The notes under the pieces: generated by a model | What the model was told of the DNA's origin: nothing | Databases searched by the model: none | What the model saw: only the letters and a program-made list of their open reading frames with translations | Translations under genes and position numbers: made by a program | Part shown: positions 1-8,431 of the stretch, piece after piece | How positions within the stretch are numbered: the first letter of the stretch is position 1 | How the letters are laid out: every line of letters starts with the position of its first letter | NCBI GenBank assembly: GCA_030524545.1 | Contig: JAUNGM010000006.1 | Location: forward strand, 95,991-159,990 | Direction: 5' to 3' | DNA length: 64,000 nt | Origin: Eubacteriales bacterium | GTDB taxonomy: Bacteria > Bacillota > Clostridia > Lachnospirales > Lachnospiraceae

Positions 1-1101
1 ATTAATCCCATGATCCGCGAAATGTGCAAAAGTGCCGGTATTTCCAGAAATCAGATCTACCGGATGTGCGTTGCATCCAACACGACTATGAATCATCTGT
101 TTGCAGGAATCAATGCAGATCCGCTGCGTATGGAACCATACATTCCTGCATTCTTTAAAACAAATTCCCTGTTTGCTTCCGACGTGGGAATTGATATTAA
201 CCAGGACGCCCATATTATTGTGGCTCCGAATATTGGAAGCTATGTAGGCGGTGATATCACTGCCGGAACACTGGTGAGCATGATCTGGAACAGACCGGAG
301 TTCTCCCTGTTCATCGACCTTGGAACCAACGGAGAGCTTGTATTCGGAAATTCCGATTTTATGATGAGCTGTGCATGTTCTGCAGGCCCTGCATTTGAGG
401 GCGGCGATATCAGCTGCGGTATGCGTGCGACAGACGGTGCCATTGAGGCCTGTACCATTGATAAAGAGACCATGGAGCCTACCTACAAGATCGTAGGTGA
501 GCCGGGTACGAAGCCAATCGGTCTCTGCGGTTCCGGTATCATTGATGTGATCAGTGAACTGTTTATTACCGGAATCATCAACCCGAAGGGGAAATTTGTC
601 CGTGAAGGCAGGCGTGTGAAGCATGACGAATACGGAATGGGAAGCTATGTCCTTGCATTTGAGGAGGAAGCAGGATCTGTCAAAGATGTGGAGATCACAG
701 AGGTTGACATTGACAACTTTATCCGTGCGAAAGGCGCGATCTTCTCCGCGATCCGTACAATGCTCAGTTCCCTCGACTTTGATGTTTCCATGATCGATGA
801 CGTCTATGTAGCAGGCGGCATCGGCAGCGGCATCAATATGAAAAATGCGGTAAATATCGGTATGTTCCCGGATATCCCGCTGGACAAATTCCATTACATT
901 GGAAACTCTTCCTTAACAGGAGCCTATCTGATGCTCCTTTCCACAAAGGCAGAGCAGAAAACCTACGAGCTTGCATCTAATATGACTTATCTGGAGCTTT
1001 CCACAGTTCCGACCTATATGGATGAATTTGTAGGTGCATGCTTCATTCCTCATACGGATACTACACTTTTCCCGGATGTAATGGAGCTTTTGAATCAATA
1101 A
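1..1101 (+). CDS. acsV: ASKHA-domain corrinoid activation protein, C-terminal part (5' partial)
   Basis: The reading frame is open to the first base of the window, so the N-terminal part, which in this family carries a [2Fe-2S] ferredoxin domain, lies outside. What remains is the ASKHA/DUF4445 ATPase region: glycine-rich nucleotide-binding turns such as FIDLGTNGEL, GLCGSGIID and VAGGIGSGIN, in the usual order. In acetogens this family (AcsV, RACE) uses ATP to reduce the corrinoid iron-sulfur protein back to the active Co(I) state in the Wood-Ljungdahl pathway. It lies upstream of fhs-fchA-folD, which fits that role. The symbol is inferred from context; a paralogous activator of an O-demethylase corrinoid protein is the main alternative. 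Confidence 0.85.
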   Translation: MNPMIREMCKSAGISRNQIYRMCVASNTTMNHLFAGINADPLRMEPYIPAFFKTNSLFASDVGIDINQDAHIIVAPNIGSYVGGDITAGTLVSMIWNRPEFSLFIDLGTNGELVFGNSDFMMSCACSAGPAFEGGDISCGMRATDGAIEACTIDKETMEPTYKIVGEPGTKPIGLCGSGIIDVISELFITGIINPKGKFVREGRRVKHDEYGMGSYVLAFEEEAGSVKDVEITEVDIDNFIRAKGAIFSAIRTMLSSLDFDVSMIDDVYVAGGIGSGINMKNAVNIGMFPDIPLDKFHYIGNSSLTGAYLMLLSTKAEQKTYELASNMTYLELSTVPTYMDEFVGACFIPHTDTTLFPDVMELLNQ

Positions 1102-1188
1102 TTGATTTATAAATAATTGTCTGTCCGGCGGCAAACAGCCGTAAACACCGGACAGGCACGAAATAGAACATACATACAGAGGTGGCAC

Positions 1189-1902
1189 ATGGCTTTTGAG
1201 AAAAATGATAAAAACAGCAATGCAGGAAATTCTTCTGCATCGCAGCCGGTAGGGCAGCAGTTAGGATATGAAAAGGACAGCAAGGAGCGGATGCCCTGGG
1301 AACATTATATGGAACAGTACAAGAATACTGACCCGGCAGAAATTGCGGGACGCCTGGGGATTCCTTTTAGTCAGGAAACAGGATGCTTTACCCTGAAATT
1401 CCTCGGTACCGTATATGAAATCTCCCATCCGGATTTTCAGGTGACTCATCACGCAGATGACATGGGCTACTATCCTCTGGAAGAGATGATTTACGCAAAA
1501 ATCCTTACGATCCGTTTCCTTCTTGGAGGAGCGGCATCCTGCGGCAGCGGAAGATTCAAAACCTACAGGGAGATGCCCTGGGGTGAGGTGTATCTGCGCC
1601 AGTTTGACGGAAGATGCATCAAACGCCTGGCTTTTTCCTATGGAAACCGGCTGAAGGATTTTCATGCGATCATGGAACATCTCCGTGCAGTTCCTGTAAA
1701 GCATGGAGATACTGCATTTGAAGTGGAGATCTATCCGGGGTATCAGGTGCAGATGATCCTGTGGGAAGGGGATGAAGAATTCCCGCCATCCTCACAGATC
1801 CTGTTTTCCGACAATTTCCCGGTATCTTTCCAGGCAGAGGACATGGCAGTGATGGGAGACGTGATCATCGGCTCTTTAAAGGCATTTGCCAAAGTCATCT
1901 GA
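1189..1902 (+). CDS. DUF3786 domain protein
   Basis: 237 residues, starting at the ATG preceded by GAGGTGG; an in-frame ATG 72 bases upstream has no ribosome binding site and its extra residues look non-coding. The first ~45 residues are polar and low-complexity (Asn/Ser/Gln-rich); the rest is a compact soluble domain containing GGAASCGSGRFKTYREMPWG, matching the DUF3786 family as I know it. No function is established. Members often sit beside Wood-Ljungdahl genes in acetogens, and here it lies between the corrinoid activator and fhs in the same orientation, which suggests a role in corrinoid or C1 metabolism (inference). Confidence 0.75.
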   Translation: MAFEKNDKNSNAGNSSASQPVGQQLGYEKDSKERMPWEHYMEQYKNTDPAEIAGRLGIPFSQETGCFTLKFLGTVYEISHPDFQVTHHADDMGYYPLEEMIYAKILTIRFLLGGAASCGSGRFKTYREMPWGEVYLRQFDGRCIKRLAFSYGNRLKDFHAIMEHLRAVPVKHGDTAFEVEIYPGYQVQMILWEGDEEFPPSSQILFSDNFPVSFQAEDMAVMGDVIIGSLKAFAKVI

Positions 1903-1977
1903 TTTTGATTAAAGCAGGAGAGAACCTGTTTTAAATAAAAGTAAAAGCGTATAGAAAAGAAAAGGAGGTAATTTTCT

Positions 1978-3663
1978 ATGGGATTCAAAACCGACATCGA
2001 AATCGCTCAGGAGTGTGAAATGCTCCCCATTACCGAGATTGCAGCAAAGGCAGGTATTGATGACAAATATCTGGAGCAGTACGGCAAGTACAAAGCAAAA
2101 ATCGACTACAATCTGTTAAAAGATTCCGACAAAGAAAACGGCAAACTGATCCTGGTTACCGCGATCAACCCGACACCGGCAGGTGAAGGTAAGACCACCA
2201 CAACCGTAGGCCTTGCAGACGGTATGCAGAAACTTGGCAAAAACGTTATGGTAGCTCTGCGTGAGCCATCCCTCGGACCGGTATTCGGCGTTAAGGGCGG
2301 TGCTGCAGGCGGCGGATACGCACAGGTAGTTCCGATGGAAGACATCAACCTGCACTTCACAGGTGACTTCCATGCCATCGGCGCAGCCAACAACCTTCTG
2401 GCAGCAATGATCGACAACCATATCTTCCAGGGCAACGCATTAAACATCGACCCGAGAAAGATCACCTGGAGAAGATGCGTGGACATGAATGACCGTCAGC
2501 TCCGTAACGTAGTAGACGGCCTTGGCGGTAAGACCAACGGCATGCCTCGTGAAGACGGCTATGACATCACCGTTGCTTCCGAGATCATGGCAGTTCTCTG
2601 TCTTGCAAGCGACATCAAAGACCTGAAAGCAAGACTTTCCAGGATCATCATCGGATATACCTACGGCAAAGTTTCCGAGCAGAAACCGGTTACCGCAGGT
2701 GACCTTCATGCAGAAGGCGCTATGACCGCACTTCTGAAAGATGCCCTGAAACCAAACCTGGTTCAGACCCTGGAGCACGTTCCTGCAATCGTTCACGGCG
2801 GACCATTCGCAAACATCGCTCACGGATGTAACTCCGTAACCGCAACCAAGATGGCTCTGAAATTAGCTGATTACGCTATTACAGAGGCAGGCTTCGGCGC
2901 TGACCTCGGTGCAGAGAAATTCCTGGATATCAAGTGCCGTATGGCAGGCCTGAAACCGAACGCAGTTGTAATCGTAGCTACCGTACGTGCCCTGAAATAC
3001 AACGGCGGCGTAGCTAAGGCTGACCTGAACACCGAAAACCTGGAAGCTCTGGAAAAAGGTCTTCCGAACCTTCTGAAACACGTAAACAACATTAAGAACG
3101 TATACAAACTTCCATGTGTGGTTGCCATCAATGCATTCCCGACCGATACCAAGGCAGAGCTTGACCTGGTAGAAGCAAAATGTAAAGAACTGGGCGTAAA
3201 CGTAGCTCTTTCCGAAGTATGGGCAAAGGGCGGCGAAGGCGGCGTGAAGCTTGCTGAAGAAGTGATCCGTCTTGTAGAAGAGCCGAATGACTTTACATAC
3301 TCCTACGAACTGGAAGGCAGCATCGAAGACAAACTGAACGCCATCGTTCAGAAGATCTACGGCGGCAAGAAGGTTGTCCTGACTGCAAACGCTCAGAAAC
3401 AGGCAAAAGAACTGGAAGCTCTCGGCTTCGGCAACTGCCCGATCTGTGTAGCTAAGACTCAGTACAGCTTAACGGACGACCAGACCAAGCTCGGCGCTCC
3501 GACCGATTTCGAAGTAACGGTACGTAACCTGAAGATCTCCGCAGGCGCAGGCTTCATCGTAGCCCTGACAGGTGAGATCATGACCATGCCGGGTCTGCCG
3601 AAGGTTCCGGCTGCAGAAAGAATCGACGTAGACGAAACCGGAAAGATCACGGGACTGTTCTAA
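1978..3663 (+). CDS. fhs: Formate--tetrahydrofolate ligase
   Basis: 561 residues, the usual family length. Catalyses ATP-dependent formation of 10-formyl-THF from formate and THF, the first THF step of the Wood-Ljungdahl methyl branch. The phosphate-binding loop [11 protein letters not shown] lies at residues 66-76, followed by [20 protein letters not shown] and the conserved [10 protein letters not shown] segment. Start chosen at the ATG behind AAAGGAGGT, 8 bases upstream. The gene shows strongly biased codon use (many GAA, AAC, GGC), as expected for a highly expressed enzyme. It is followed by fchA and folD, separated by a 326-base gap that holds an inverted-repeat element. Confidence 0.98.
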   Translation: MGFKTDIEIAQECEMLPITEIAAKAGIDDKYLEQYGKYKAKIDYNLLKDSDKENGKLILVTAINPTPAGEGKTTTTVGLADGMQKLGKNVMVALREPSLGPVFGVKGGAAGGGYAQVVPMEDINLHFTGDFHAIGAANNLLAAMIDNHIFQGNALNIDPRKITWRRCVDMNDRQLRNVVDGLGGKTNGMPREDGYDITVASEIMAVLCLASDIKDLKARLSRIIIGYTYGKVSEQKPVTAGDLHAEGAMTALLKDALKPNLVQTLEHVPAIVHGGPFANIAHGCNSVTATKMALKLADYAITEAGFGADLGAEKFLDIKCRMAGLKPNAVVIVATVRALKYNGGVAKADLNTENLEALEKGLPNLLKHVNNIKNVYKLPCVVAINAFPTDTKAELDLVEAKCKELGVNVALSEVWAKGGEGGVKLAEEVIRLVEEPNDFTYSYELEGSIEDKLNAIVQKIYGGKKVVLTANAQKQAKELEALGFGNCPICVAKTQYSLTDDQTKLGAPTDFEVTVRNLKISAGAGFIVALTGEIMTMPGLPKVPAAERIDVDETGKITGLF

Positions 3664-3695
3664 TTCTTTTAAAAAGAATCAGTTTTAAGAAAACC

Positions 3696-3962
3696 TTGAG
3701 GGGAGACCATCTCAAAGTTGCGAAGCCCGAAGGTCTCCCCTCAAACTCCCCTCTTCTTGGGCACGCCGGCTGCGCGATAGGATATTCCAAATGGTATATA
3801 GCCAATGCTAGTGCCATGCACACCTGCCTGCGCCATGCACACCTGCCTGCGCGGCAGGATATCCAAATGGCATTTTATTGGAAAAAGTATCCGGCTGCGG
3901 GCGTGGCCAACAGGGGAGCGCGAGGGGAGTGCGGCCTTCGCAACTATGAGCTCTCCCCTCGC
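3696..3962. mobile_element. MITE/REP-like inverted-repeat element
   Basis: A ~267-base non-coding element fills the fhs-fchA gap. Its left end is a hairpin with a perfect 13-bp stem (3696-3708 with 3732-3744) around a core reading AGTTGCGAAGCCCG. The right end (3920-3962) carries the same hairpin and core in inverted orientation, with a 10-bp stem (3920-3929 with 3953-3962). The similarity runs inward from each hairpin to about 70 bases, as far as a CACGC/GCGTG motif. A solo left end recurs at 62967. No transposase is encoded, so this is a non-autonomous or REP-derived repeat. A long frame that runs from here in phase into fchA is chance. Confidence 0.8.
3813..3850. repeat. Tandem 19-bp direct repeat inside the element
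   Basis: Two adjacent perfect copies of GCCATGCACACCTGCCTGC (3813-3831 and 3832-3850) sit in the middle of the inverted-repeat element. Flanking them, GGATATTCCAAATGG and GGATATCCAAATGG form a second, imperfect direct pair. This looks like internal slippage or duplication within a non-coding element. Confidence 0.9.
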
Positions 3963-3989
3963 ATAAAGAGTAAAAAGGAGAAATTTGAA

Positions 3990-4619
3990 ATGGGATTTTC
4001 CACTAGTACATGTACGGAATTTGTTGAAGTTTTGGCTTCCAAGGCTCCGGTACCCGGCGGCGGCGGTGCTTCTGCACTGGTTGGTGCAGTAGGAACCGCA
4101 CTTGGCAACATGGTAGGAAGCCTTACTGTAGGTAAGAAAAAATACGCAGATGTTGAAGAAGAAATGTGGGAGCTGAAAGCAAAATGCGATCAGCTTCAGA
4201 AAGACTTCCTCCGTCTGATCGAAAGAGATGCTGAAGTATTTGAACCGCTTTCCAAAGCATACGGAATGCCGAGAGAAACGGAAGAAGAAAAAGCAGAAAA
4301 AGCAAGAGTTATGGAAATCGTCCTGAAAGATGCCTGCTCTGTTCCTATGGAAATTATGGAGAAGTGCTGTGAGGCGATTGATGTGATCGTGGAATTTGCG
4401 GCAAAAGGCTCTAAACTTGCTATCAGCGATGCTGGTGTAGGAGCTGCATTCTGCTGCGCTGCTCTGAAGGGGGCAAGCCTGAATGTTTATATCAATACCA
4501 AATCCATGGCAGACAGAGAGTATGCGGAAGAGCTGAATAAAAAGGCTGATGCAATGCTGGAAAAATATACCAGGATCGCAGATGAGACTTTTGAAAGCGT
4601 ATTAGGAAGACTGAAATAA
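3990..4619 (+). CDS. fchA: Methenyltetrahydrofolate cyclohydrolase (FTCD-type)
   Basis: 209 residues, the usual length for this family. Converts 5,10-methenyl-THF to and from 10-formyl-THF, the second THF step of the pathway. The N-terminal signature FVEVLASKAPVPGGGGASA is the hallmark of the cyclodeaminase/cyclohydrolase family; the rest is helical with Lys/Glu-rich stretches. The ATG at 3990 is chosen because AAAAGGAG lies just upstream; the in-frame extension to 3696 is the repeat element. folD follows after 15 bases, so the two are almost certainly co-transcribed. Confidence 0.95.
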   Translation: MGFSTSTCTEFVEVLASKAPVPGGGGASALVGAVGTALGNMVGSLTVGKKKYADVEEEMWELKAKCDQLQKDFLRLIERDAEVFEPLSKAYGMPRETEEEKAEKARVMEIVLKDACSVPMEIMEKCCEAIDVIVEFAAKGSKLAISDAGVGAAFCCAALKGASLNVYINTKSMADREYAEELNKKADAMLEKYTRIADETFESVLGRLK

Positions 4620-4634
4620 GCGGAGGAATAAAAA

Positions 4635-5489
4635 ATGGCTAAACAGTTATTAGGTAAGGAAGTTACCGCAGCATTAAATGAAAGAATTAAAGCAAATGTA
4701 GCAGAATTGCAGGGAAAGGGCGTAAACCCGACTCTGTGTATCATCCGTGTTGGTGAGAACCCAAGTGATATCTCTTATGAAAAAGGTGCAACGAAACGCT
4801 GTGAAACTCTTGGTGTGGCATGCGAAAAGATTCTTCTTCCGGGAGATGTTTCCCAGGAAGAGCTTCTGGCAACCATCGATAAAGTAAACAAAGATGACCA
4901 TATCCACGGCGTGCTTCTGTTCCGTCCGCTTCCGAAGCATCTGGATCAGGCAGTGATCGAGAACGCACTGGCTGCAGAAAAGGACGTTGACTGTATGACA
5001 GACCTGTCCATGTCCGGCGTATTTACCGGCAAAAAGATCGGTTTCCCGCCATGTACACCGCAGGCTTGTATGGAAATCCTTGATCACTACGGAATTGACT
5101 GCACAGGCAAAAAAGCAGTTGTAATCGGCAGAAGCCTTGTAGTTGGAAAACCGGCTGCTATGATGCTTGTTAAGAAAAACGCAACTGTTACGATCTGCCA
5201 TACAAGAACCGTAGATATGCCGTCTGTTGCAAGAGAAGCTGACATTGTGATCGTAGCTGCAGGCCGTGCAGGTGTTGTAGGTGCTGAATATGTTAAAGAA
5301 GGCCAGACCATCATCGATGTTGGTATTAATGTAAATGCAGAAGGCAAGCTTTGCGGAGACGTTGACTACGCAGCAGTCGAGCCGATCGTAGATGCGATCA
5401 CTCCTGTTCCCGGCGGTGTTGGAAGCGTTACCACTTCCGTACTTGTAGGTCATGTAGTAGAAGCGGCTATGAGAAAAGTAAACGCATGA
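4635..5489 (+). CDS. folD: Methylenetetrahydrofolate dehydrogenase (FolD)
   Basis: 284 residues, full length. Reduces methenyl-THF to methylene-THF with NAD(P)H; in most bacteria it also has cyclohydrolase activity. Tyr48 and Lys54 correspond to E. coli Tyr50 and Lys56, and the Rossmann signature GRSLVVGKPAAMML and the C-terminal PVPGGVGSVTTSVL are present. The usual VQLPLP motif, whose Gln is part of the cyclohydrolase site, reads LFRPLP here, so Phe96 replaces that Gln. This predicts reduced or lost cyclohydrolase activity, which the adjacent fchA would supply. Ribosome binding site GGAGG is 8 bases upstream; the stop overlaps the next gene by 4 bases. Confidence 0.95.
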   Translation: MAKQLLGKEVTAALNERIKANVAELQGKGVNPTLCIIRVGENPSDISYEKGATKRCETLGVACEKILLPGDVSQEELLATIDKVNKDDHIHGVLLFRPLPKHLDQAVIENALAAEKDVDCMTDLSMSGVFTGKKIGFPPCTPQACMEILDHYGIDCTGKKAVVIGRSLVVGKPAAMMLVKKNATVTICHTRTVDMPSVAREADIVIVAAGRAGVVGAEYVKEGQTIIDVGINVNAEGKLCGDVDYAAVEPIVDAITPVPGGVGSVTTSVLVGHVVEAAMRKVNA

Positions 5490-6364
5490 GAAAACGCTCA
5501 AATCAATCGAAACGGAGATCAAATTCCAGATTGAGGATTGAAAGAAAGAAAAAATTTCTTCGGAGCATAGGCATAGTGGCGGGTGTCCTGATTATCGGGA
5601 CACCCGTTTGCCGTAAGATGCTCCTTGCTCTGCCGGGAAGTGTGGCGGAAGCTGTGGCAGGAACGGAAGAATCCGTGTCTACAGGAGAAGAACAGGAAGA
5701 GGCTGATCTGAGTCAGGAGGGTCAGATCGGCAGACCGGCAGGAGCGGATGTGTTCAGTGAATCCGGAGCAGATGATTCTACGGATAATACCTATGAATAT
5801 TATACGATCATGGGAAAGACAACGGTAGATGCGGTTGATATGGTTTCTCTGTATAATGGAAGAAATGTGGAGTTTCCGTCTTCTGTTCTGGGGGCTGGAG
5901 GTGCCGGAACGATCGAGGAATTCTGTGAAATCATTCTGGAAGAAGCGGAGGCGGAAGGCGTACGCGGAGAAGTGGTGTTTGTACAGTCTATGCTGGAGAC
6001 GGGATGGCTGCAGTACGGCGGAGATTCCGGTGCGGAGCAGTTCAATTTTTCCGGTCTCGGAACGACAGGAGACGGTGTTCCGGGGATATCTTTCCCTGAT
6101 GTACGGACAGGCATCCGGGCACAGGTACAGCATCTGAAAGCATATGCCTGCTCTGAGGAATTGAATAATGAATGTGTGGACGAGCGCTTTGCCTATGTGG
6201 CAAGAGAAAGTGCACCCTATGTAGAATGGCTTGGAATACAGGAGAATCCCTACGGCGGAGGATGGGCGGCAGGAGAAGGCTATGGCTATAAGCTTCGTGC
6301 CTTGCTTGCTGAACTGAAAGGAACGGAGTATCAGGCATTCAAACTGCCGGAAGGAGAAAGCTAA
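5486..6364 (+). CDS. Membrane-anchored or secreted glucosaminidase-domain protein
   Basis: 292 residues. The start overlaps the folD stop (ATGA), so translation is probably coupled. A highly basic N-terminus (~26 residues, Arg/Lys-rich) precedes one hydrophobic segment at about 26-50, an uncleaved anchor or signal. An acidic, low-complexity linker (about 55-110) leads to a glucosaminidase domain (PF01832-like, about 150-285). It contains VVFVQSMLETGWLQYGG with candidate catalytic Glu171, and NFSGLGTTGDG. The family cleaves peptidoglycan or related glycans. Its place at the end of a one-carbon metabolism operon is odd; a bidirectional terminator follows. Confidence 0.85.
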   Translation: MRKRSNQSKRRSNSRLRIERKKKFLRSIGIVAGVLIIGTPVCRKMLLALPGSVAEAVAGTEESVSTGEEQEEADLSQEGQIGRPAGADVFSESGADDSTDNTYEYYTIMGKTTVDAVDMVSLYNGRNVEFPSSVLGAGGAGTIEEFCEIILEEAEAEGVRGEVVFVQSMLETGWLQYGGDSGAEQFNFSGLGTTGDGVPGISFPDVRTGIRAQVQHLKAYACSEELNNECVDERFAYVARESAPYVEWLGIQENPYGGGWAAGEGYGYKLRALLAELKGTEYQAFKLPEGES

Positions 6365-6380
6365 GCCAAAGAGAGCAAAA

Positions 6381-6422
6381 AAGAACACCGAACAGCCAAA
6401 GAGCCATCCGGTGTTCTTTTTT
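6381..6422. terminator. Bidirectional rho-independent terminator
   Basis: Stem AAGAACACCG (6381-6390) pairs with CGGTGTTCTT (6409-6418), followed by a T run on the plus strand and preceded by A residues that form a T run on the minus strand. It sits between the converging glucosaminidase and hydrogenase genes and can serve both. Confidence 0.9.
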
Positions 6423-6423
6423 A

Positions 6424-7929
6424 TTAGTCCAGTTCGATTTCCTCCAGCTCCTTGGGAGGAAGCTTTTTAGAAGAAGTATCTACAAATTTCTTCAGTGCCT
6501 TGGAAGATTTTGCAAAAGATACATTGGTTCCGGCACCGCCCATGCAGCCGCCCGGGCAGGCCATACCTTCGATCATACAGCCCTTGATCTTGCCTGCTTT
6601 GGCCAGAGCAAGCACTTTCTTACATTCTGCAAGACTTTCTGCGTGCTCAATATGTACCGGTACATCCGGATAGTATTCTTTCAGGCAGGCTTCGATAGCA
6701 CCTGCAACACCGCCGGCAACCGCATATCCGCGTCCTGCAGCAGTTGCATTATGAAGAGAAGAATCTCCCTCAAAACCGGCCGGGTCGATTTCTTTGGCAT
6801 CGAACATAGCTGCCAGCTCTTCAAAGGTTACTACAAAATCTACATCGCTTCGGATGGTTCGGCGCATCGCTTCCAGCTTCTTGGAGGCGCATGGTCCGAT
6901 GAAAACGACTTTGGCATCCGGGTGTTCCTGTTTGACCTTACGAGCAGTAGCAACCATCGGTGTCAGCTCCTGGGAAATGTTGTCGATCATGGTCGGGAAG
7001 TATTTCTTTGCCATCATGGACCAGGACGGACAACAGGAGGTGAGAAGGAACGGGATATTTCCGGTAGCTACTTCATTAGCATAATGATGTGCTTCGGAAA
7101 TAGCACCGATGTCGGCTCCAAGAGCAACCTCATACACGTCGGAGAAGCCCAGGACTTCTAATGCGGCCTTAAACTTACGCGGTGTAACATCCTCTCCAAA
7201 CTGGCCGATATATGCCGGAGCAACGATTGCCATGATCTTCGTGCCCTCGCGAAGGGAATGGGCAAGCTGGAAAATCTGGGATTTGTCCGAAATCGCTCCA
7301 AACGGACAGCTTACCATACACATCCCGCAGGAAACACATTTGTCATCTACAATTTTAGCGCGGCCCTGCTCGTCGCTTGTGATGGCTTTCACACCGCAGG
7401 CACGTTCGCAGGGACGTTCCTTGTGGGCAATGGCATCATAGGGGCAGACTGCCTTGCATTTCCCGCATTTGATGCACTTTTCCTGATCAATGTGGGATTT
7501 GCCGTCTACCATGGAGATGGCACCCTTGGGACAGGCCTGCATGCATGGATGGGCCACACACCCTTTACACATGTTGCTGACTTCATACTTATTCGGTGCA
7601 CAGGCCGCACAGGCGGAAGGAATGACCTGCATAAGAGGCGGCTCATAATATTTCTCATCAATGTTGCTGGCTTCCAGACCGTCAGTCAGATGGACGGCTC
7701 TGTTCTCAGGACGAAGGGAAAGACCCATGGCCAAGCGGACGCGTTCGCTTGCAACGGCTCTTTCGCGGTAAATACTGTCACGGTATTTGGCGCGTTCTTC
7801 TACAATATTGTAAGGAATCGCTTCAATATCATGAATCAGAGTTTCATCTGTGGATTCGAAGCCAATTTTTGCAATTTCCGTAAAAATTTTCCGGCGGATT
7901 TCCCGAACCGGGGTATCCAGATTTCTCAT
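6424..7929 (-). CDS. Monomeric [FeFe] hydrogenase, group B type
   Basis: 501 residues. Candidate H-cluster motifs are TSCCPSW (297-303), FIGPCASKKLEA (343-354) and EGMACPGGCMGGAG (454-467). The GPC form of the second motif, instead of MPC, is typical of group B enzymes. Upstream lie Cys motifs for several [4Fe-4S] clusters (about 107-135, 152-163, 174-178, 198-208). It probably couples reduced ferredoxin to H2 evolution or uptake in the cytoplasm. The start follows ATAGGAGTG. It is transcribed away from hydCBA with a shared ~500-base regulatory gap holding a Rex operator. Confidence 0.9.
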   Translation of the reverse strand: MRNLDTPVREIRRKIFTEIAKIGFESTDETLIHDIEAIPYNIVEERAKYRDSIYRERAVASERVRLAMGLSLRPENRAVHLTDGLEASNIDEKYYEPPLMQVIPSACAACAPNKYEVSNMCKGCVAHPCMQACPKGAISMVDGKSHIDQEKCIKCGKCKAVCPYDAIAHKERPCERACGVKAITSDEQGRAKIVDDKCVSCGMCMVSCPFGAISDKSQIFQLAHSLREGTKIMAIVAPAYIGQFGEDVTPRKFKAALEVLGFSDVYEVALGADIGAISEAHHYANEVATGNIPFLLTSCCPSWSMMAKKYFPTMIDNISQELTPMVATARKVKQEHPDAKVVFIGPCASKKLEAMRRTIRSDVDFVVTFEELAAMFDAKEIDPAGFEGDSSLHNATAAGRGYAVAGGVAGAIEACLKEYYPDVPVHIEHAESLAECKKVLALAKAGKIKGCMIEGMACPGGCMGGAGTNVSFAKSSKALKKFVDTSSKKLPPKELEEIELD

Positions 7930-7958
7930 GATTTTTCACTCCTATATGTATTTAAAAA

Positions 7959-8183
7959 TTATCTACCTTTATTAATCATATAAGAAATAAGATTAAAAAT
8001 CAACGATATCTTGTGGATGTTTCTAAGCAAATACATAATCTGGTCACTGTTCAAGCCTTCGGCATAAACAGTAACGAATTTCGTACCATGCCTGACAACT
8101 GTAATCTGCTGCAGGCTGGTCAGTGAGCGGCAGCTATGAAACACCATCTTTGAAGAAAAAATCTTCTTATTGTGATTTTGCAC
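7959..8183 (-). CDS. Possible small protein upstream of group B hydrogenase
   Basis: A 74-residue frame ends 29 bases upstream of the hydrogenase start, same strand. The C-terminal half (KFVTVYAEGLNSDQIMYLLR and a hydrophobic tail) has natural-looking amino acid and codon use. There is no clear ribosome binding site for the first ATG or for the internal ATG at 8147. I do not recognise the family. It may be a co-transcribed small protein or a chance frame in a leader region. Confidence 0.3.
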   Translation of the reverse strand: MQNHNKKIFSSKMVFHSCRSLTSLQQITVVRHGTKFVTVYAEGLNSDQIMYLLRNIHKISLIFNLISYMINKGR

Positions 8184-8200
8184 AAAAAAACAAAAAAGTG

Positions 8201-8218
8201 ATGTTTAATTATTAACAA
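8201..8218. promoter_or_regulatory. Candidate Rex operator
   Basis: ATGTTTAATTATTAACAA matches the Rex consensus TTGTTAA-N4-TTAACAA at 12 of 14 defined positions, with a perfect right half. It lies between the divergent group B hydrogenase and hydCBA genes. A minus-strand TTGACA at 8222-8227 sits directly beside it, so the operator would overlap the hydrogenase promoter on that strand, although I see no good -10. A Rex protein is encoded at 56783. Binding is inferred. Confidence 0.6.
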
Positions 8219-8258
8219 TATTGTCAAGGAAATTGCATTGTATTTTTTTAGGTACAAT

Positions 8259-8292
8259 CCTGAAAAAAGCCCGTTTTATAAGGGTTTTCAGG
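8259..8292. promoter_or_regulatory. Hairpin in the divergent hydrogenase spacer
   Basis: CCTGAAAA (8259-8266) pairs perfectly with TTTTCAGG (8285-8292), with an additional CCC/GGG pairing inside. It lies just upstream of the hydCBA -35 box and has no T run. Role unknown; possibly a protein-binding palindrome or insulation between divergent transcripts. Confidence 0.4.
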
Positions 8293-8324
8293 GACGAATT
8301 TACTGAAAATTGCAAATATATTGC

Positions 8325-8353
8325 TTGTGAAAAATGTCAATATCATGTATAAT
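8325..8353 (+). promoter_or_regulatory. Sigma-A-like promoter of hydCBA
   Basis: TTGTGA (8325-8330), a 17-base spacer and TATAAT (8348-8353). It would give a 5' leader of about 70 bases before hydC. Confidence 0.7.
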
Positions 8354-8431
8354 TAGTCTATAACTTTATGTGAAAAATGACTAAATATGAGTGGACAACA
8401 AAAGTGAAAATCATTTTAAGGAGGGAAATGA

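Noticed and set aside
1903-1977. THF riboswitch upstream of fhs
   Set aside because: Only a weak CAGG/CCTG hairpin is visible; the conserved THF-riboswitch sequence elements are not found.
3696-3989. 98-codon N-terminal extension of FchA
   Set aside because: It translates the inverted-repeat element; the family N-terminus and a good ribosome binding site begin at 3990.
4674-5522. Minus-strand open frame of 282 codons
   Set aside because: Antisense shadow of folD; no ribosome binding site and no recognisable motif.
5519-6388. Minus-strand open frame of 289 codons
   Set aside because: Antisense to the glucosaminidase gene and crosses the terminator; composition not protein-like.
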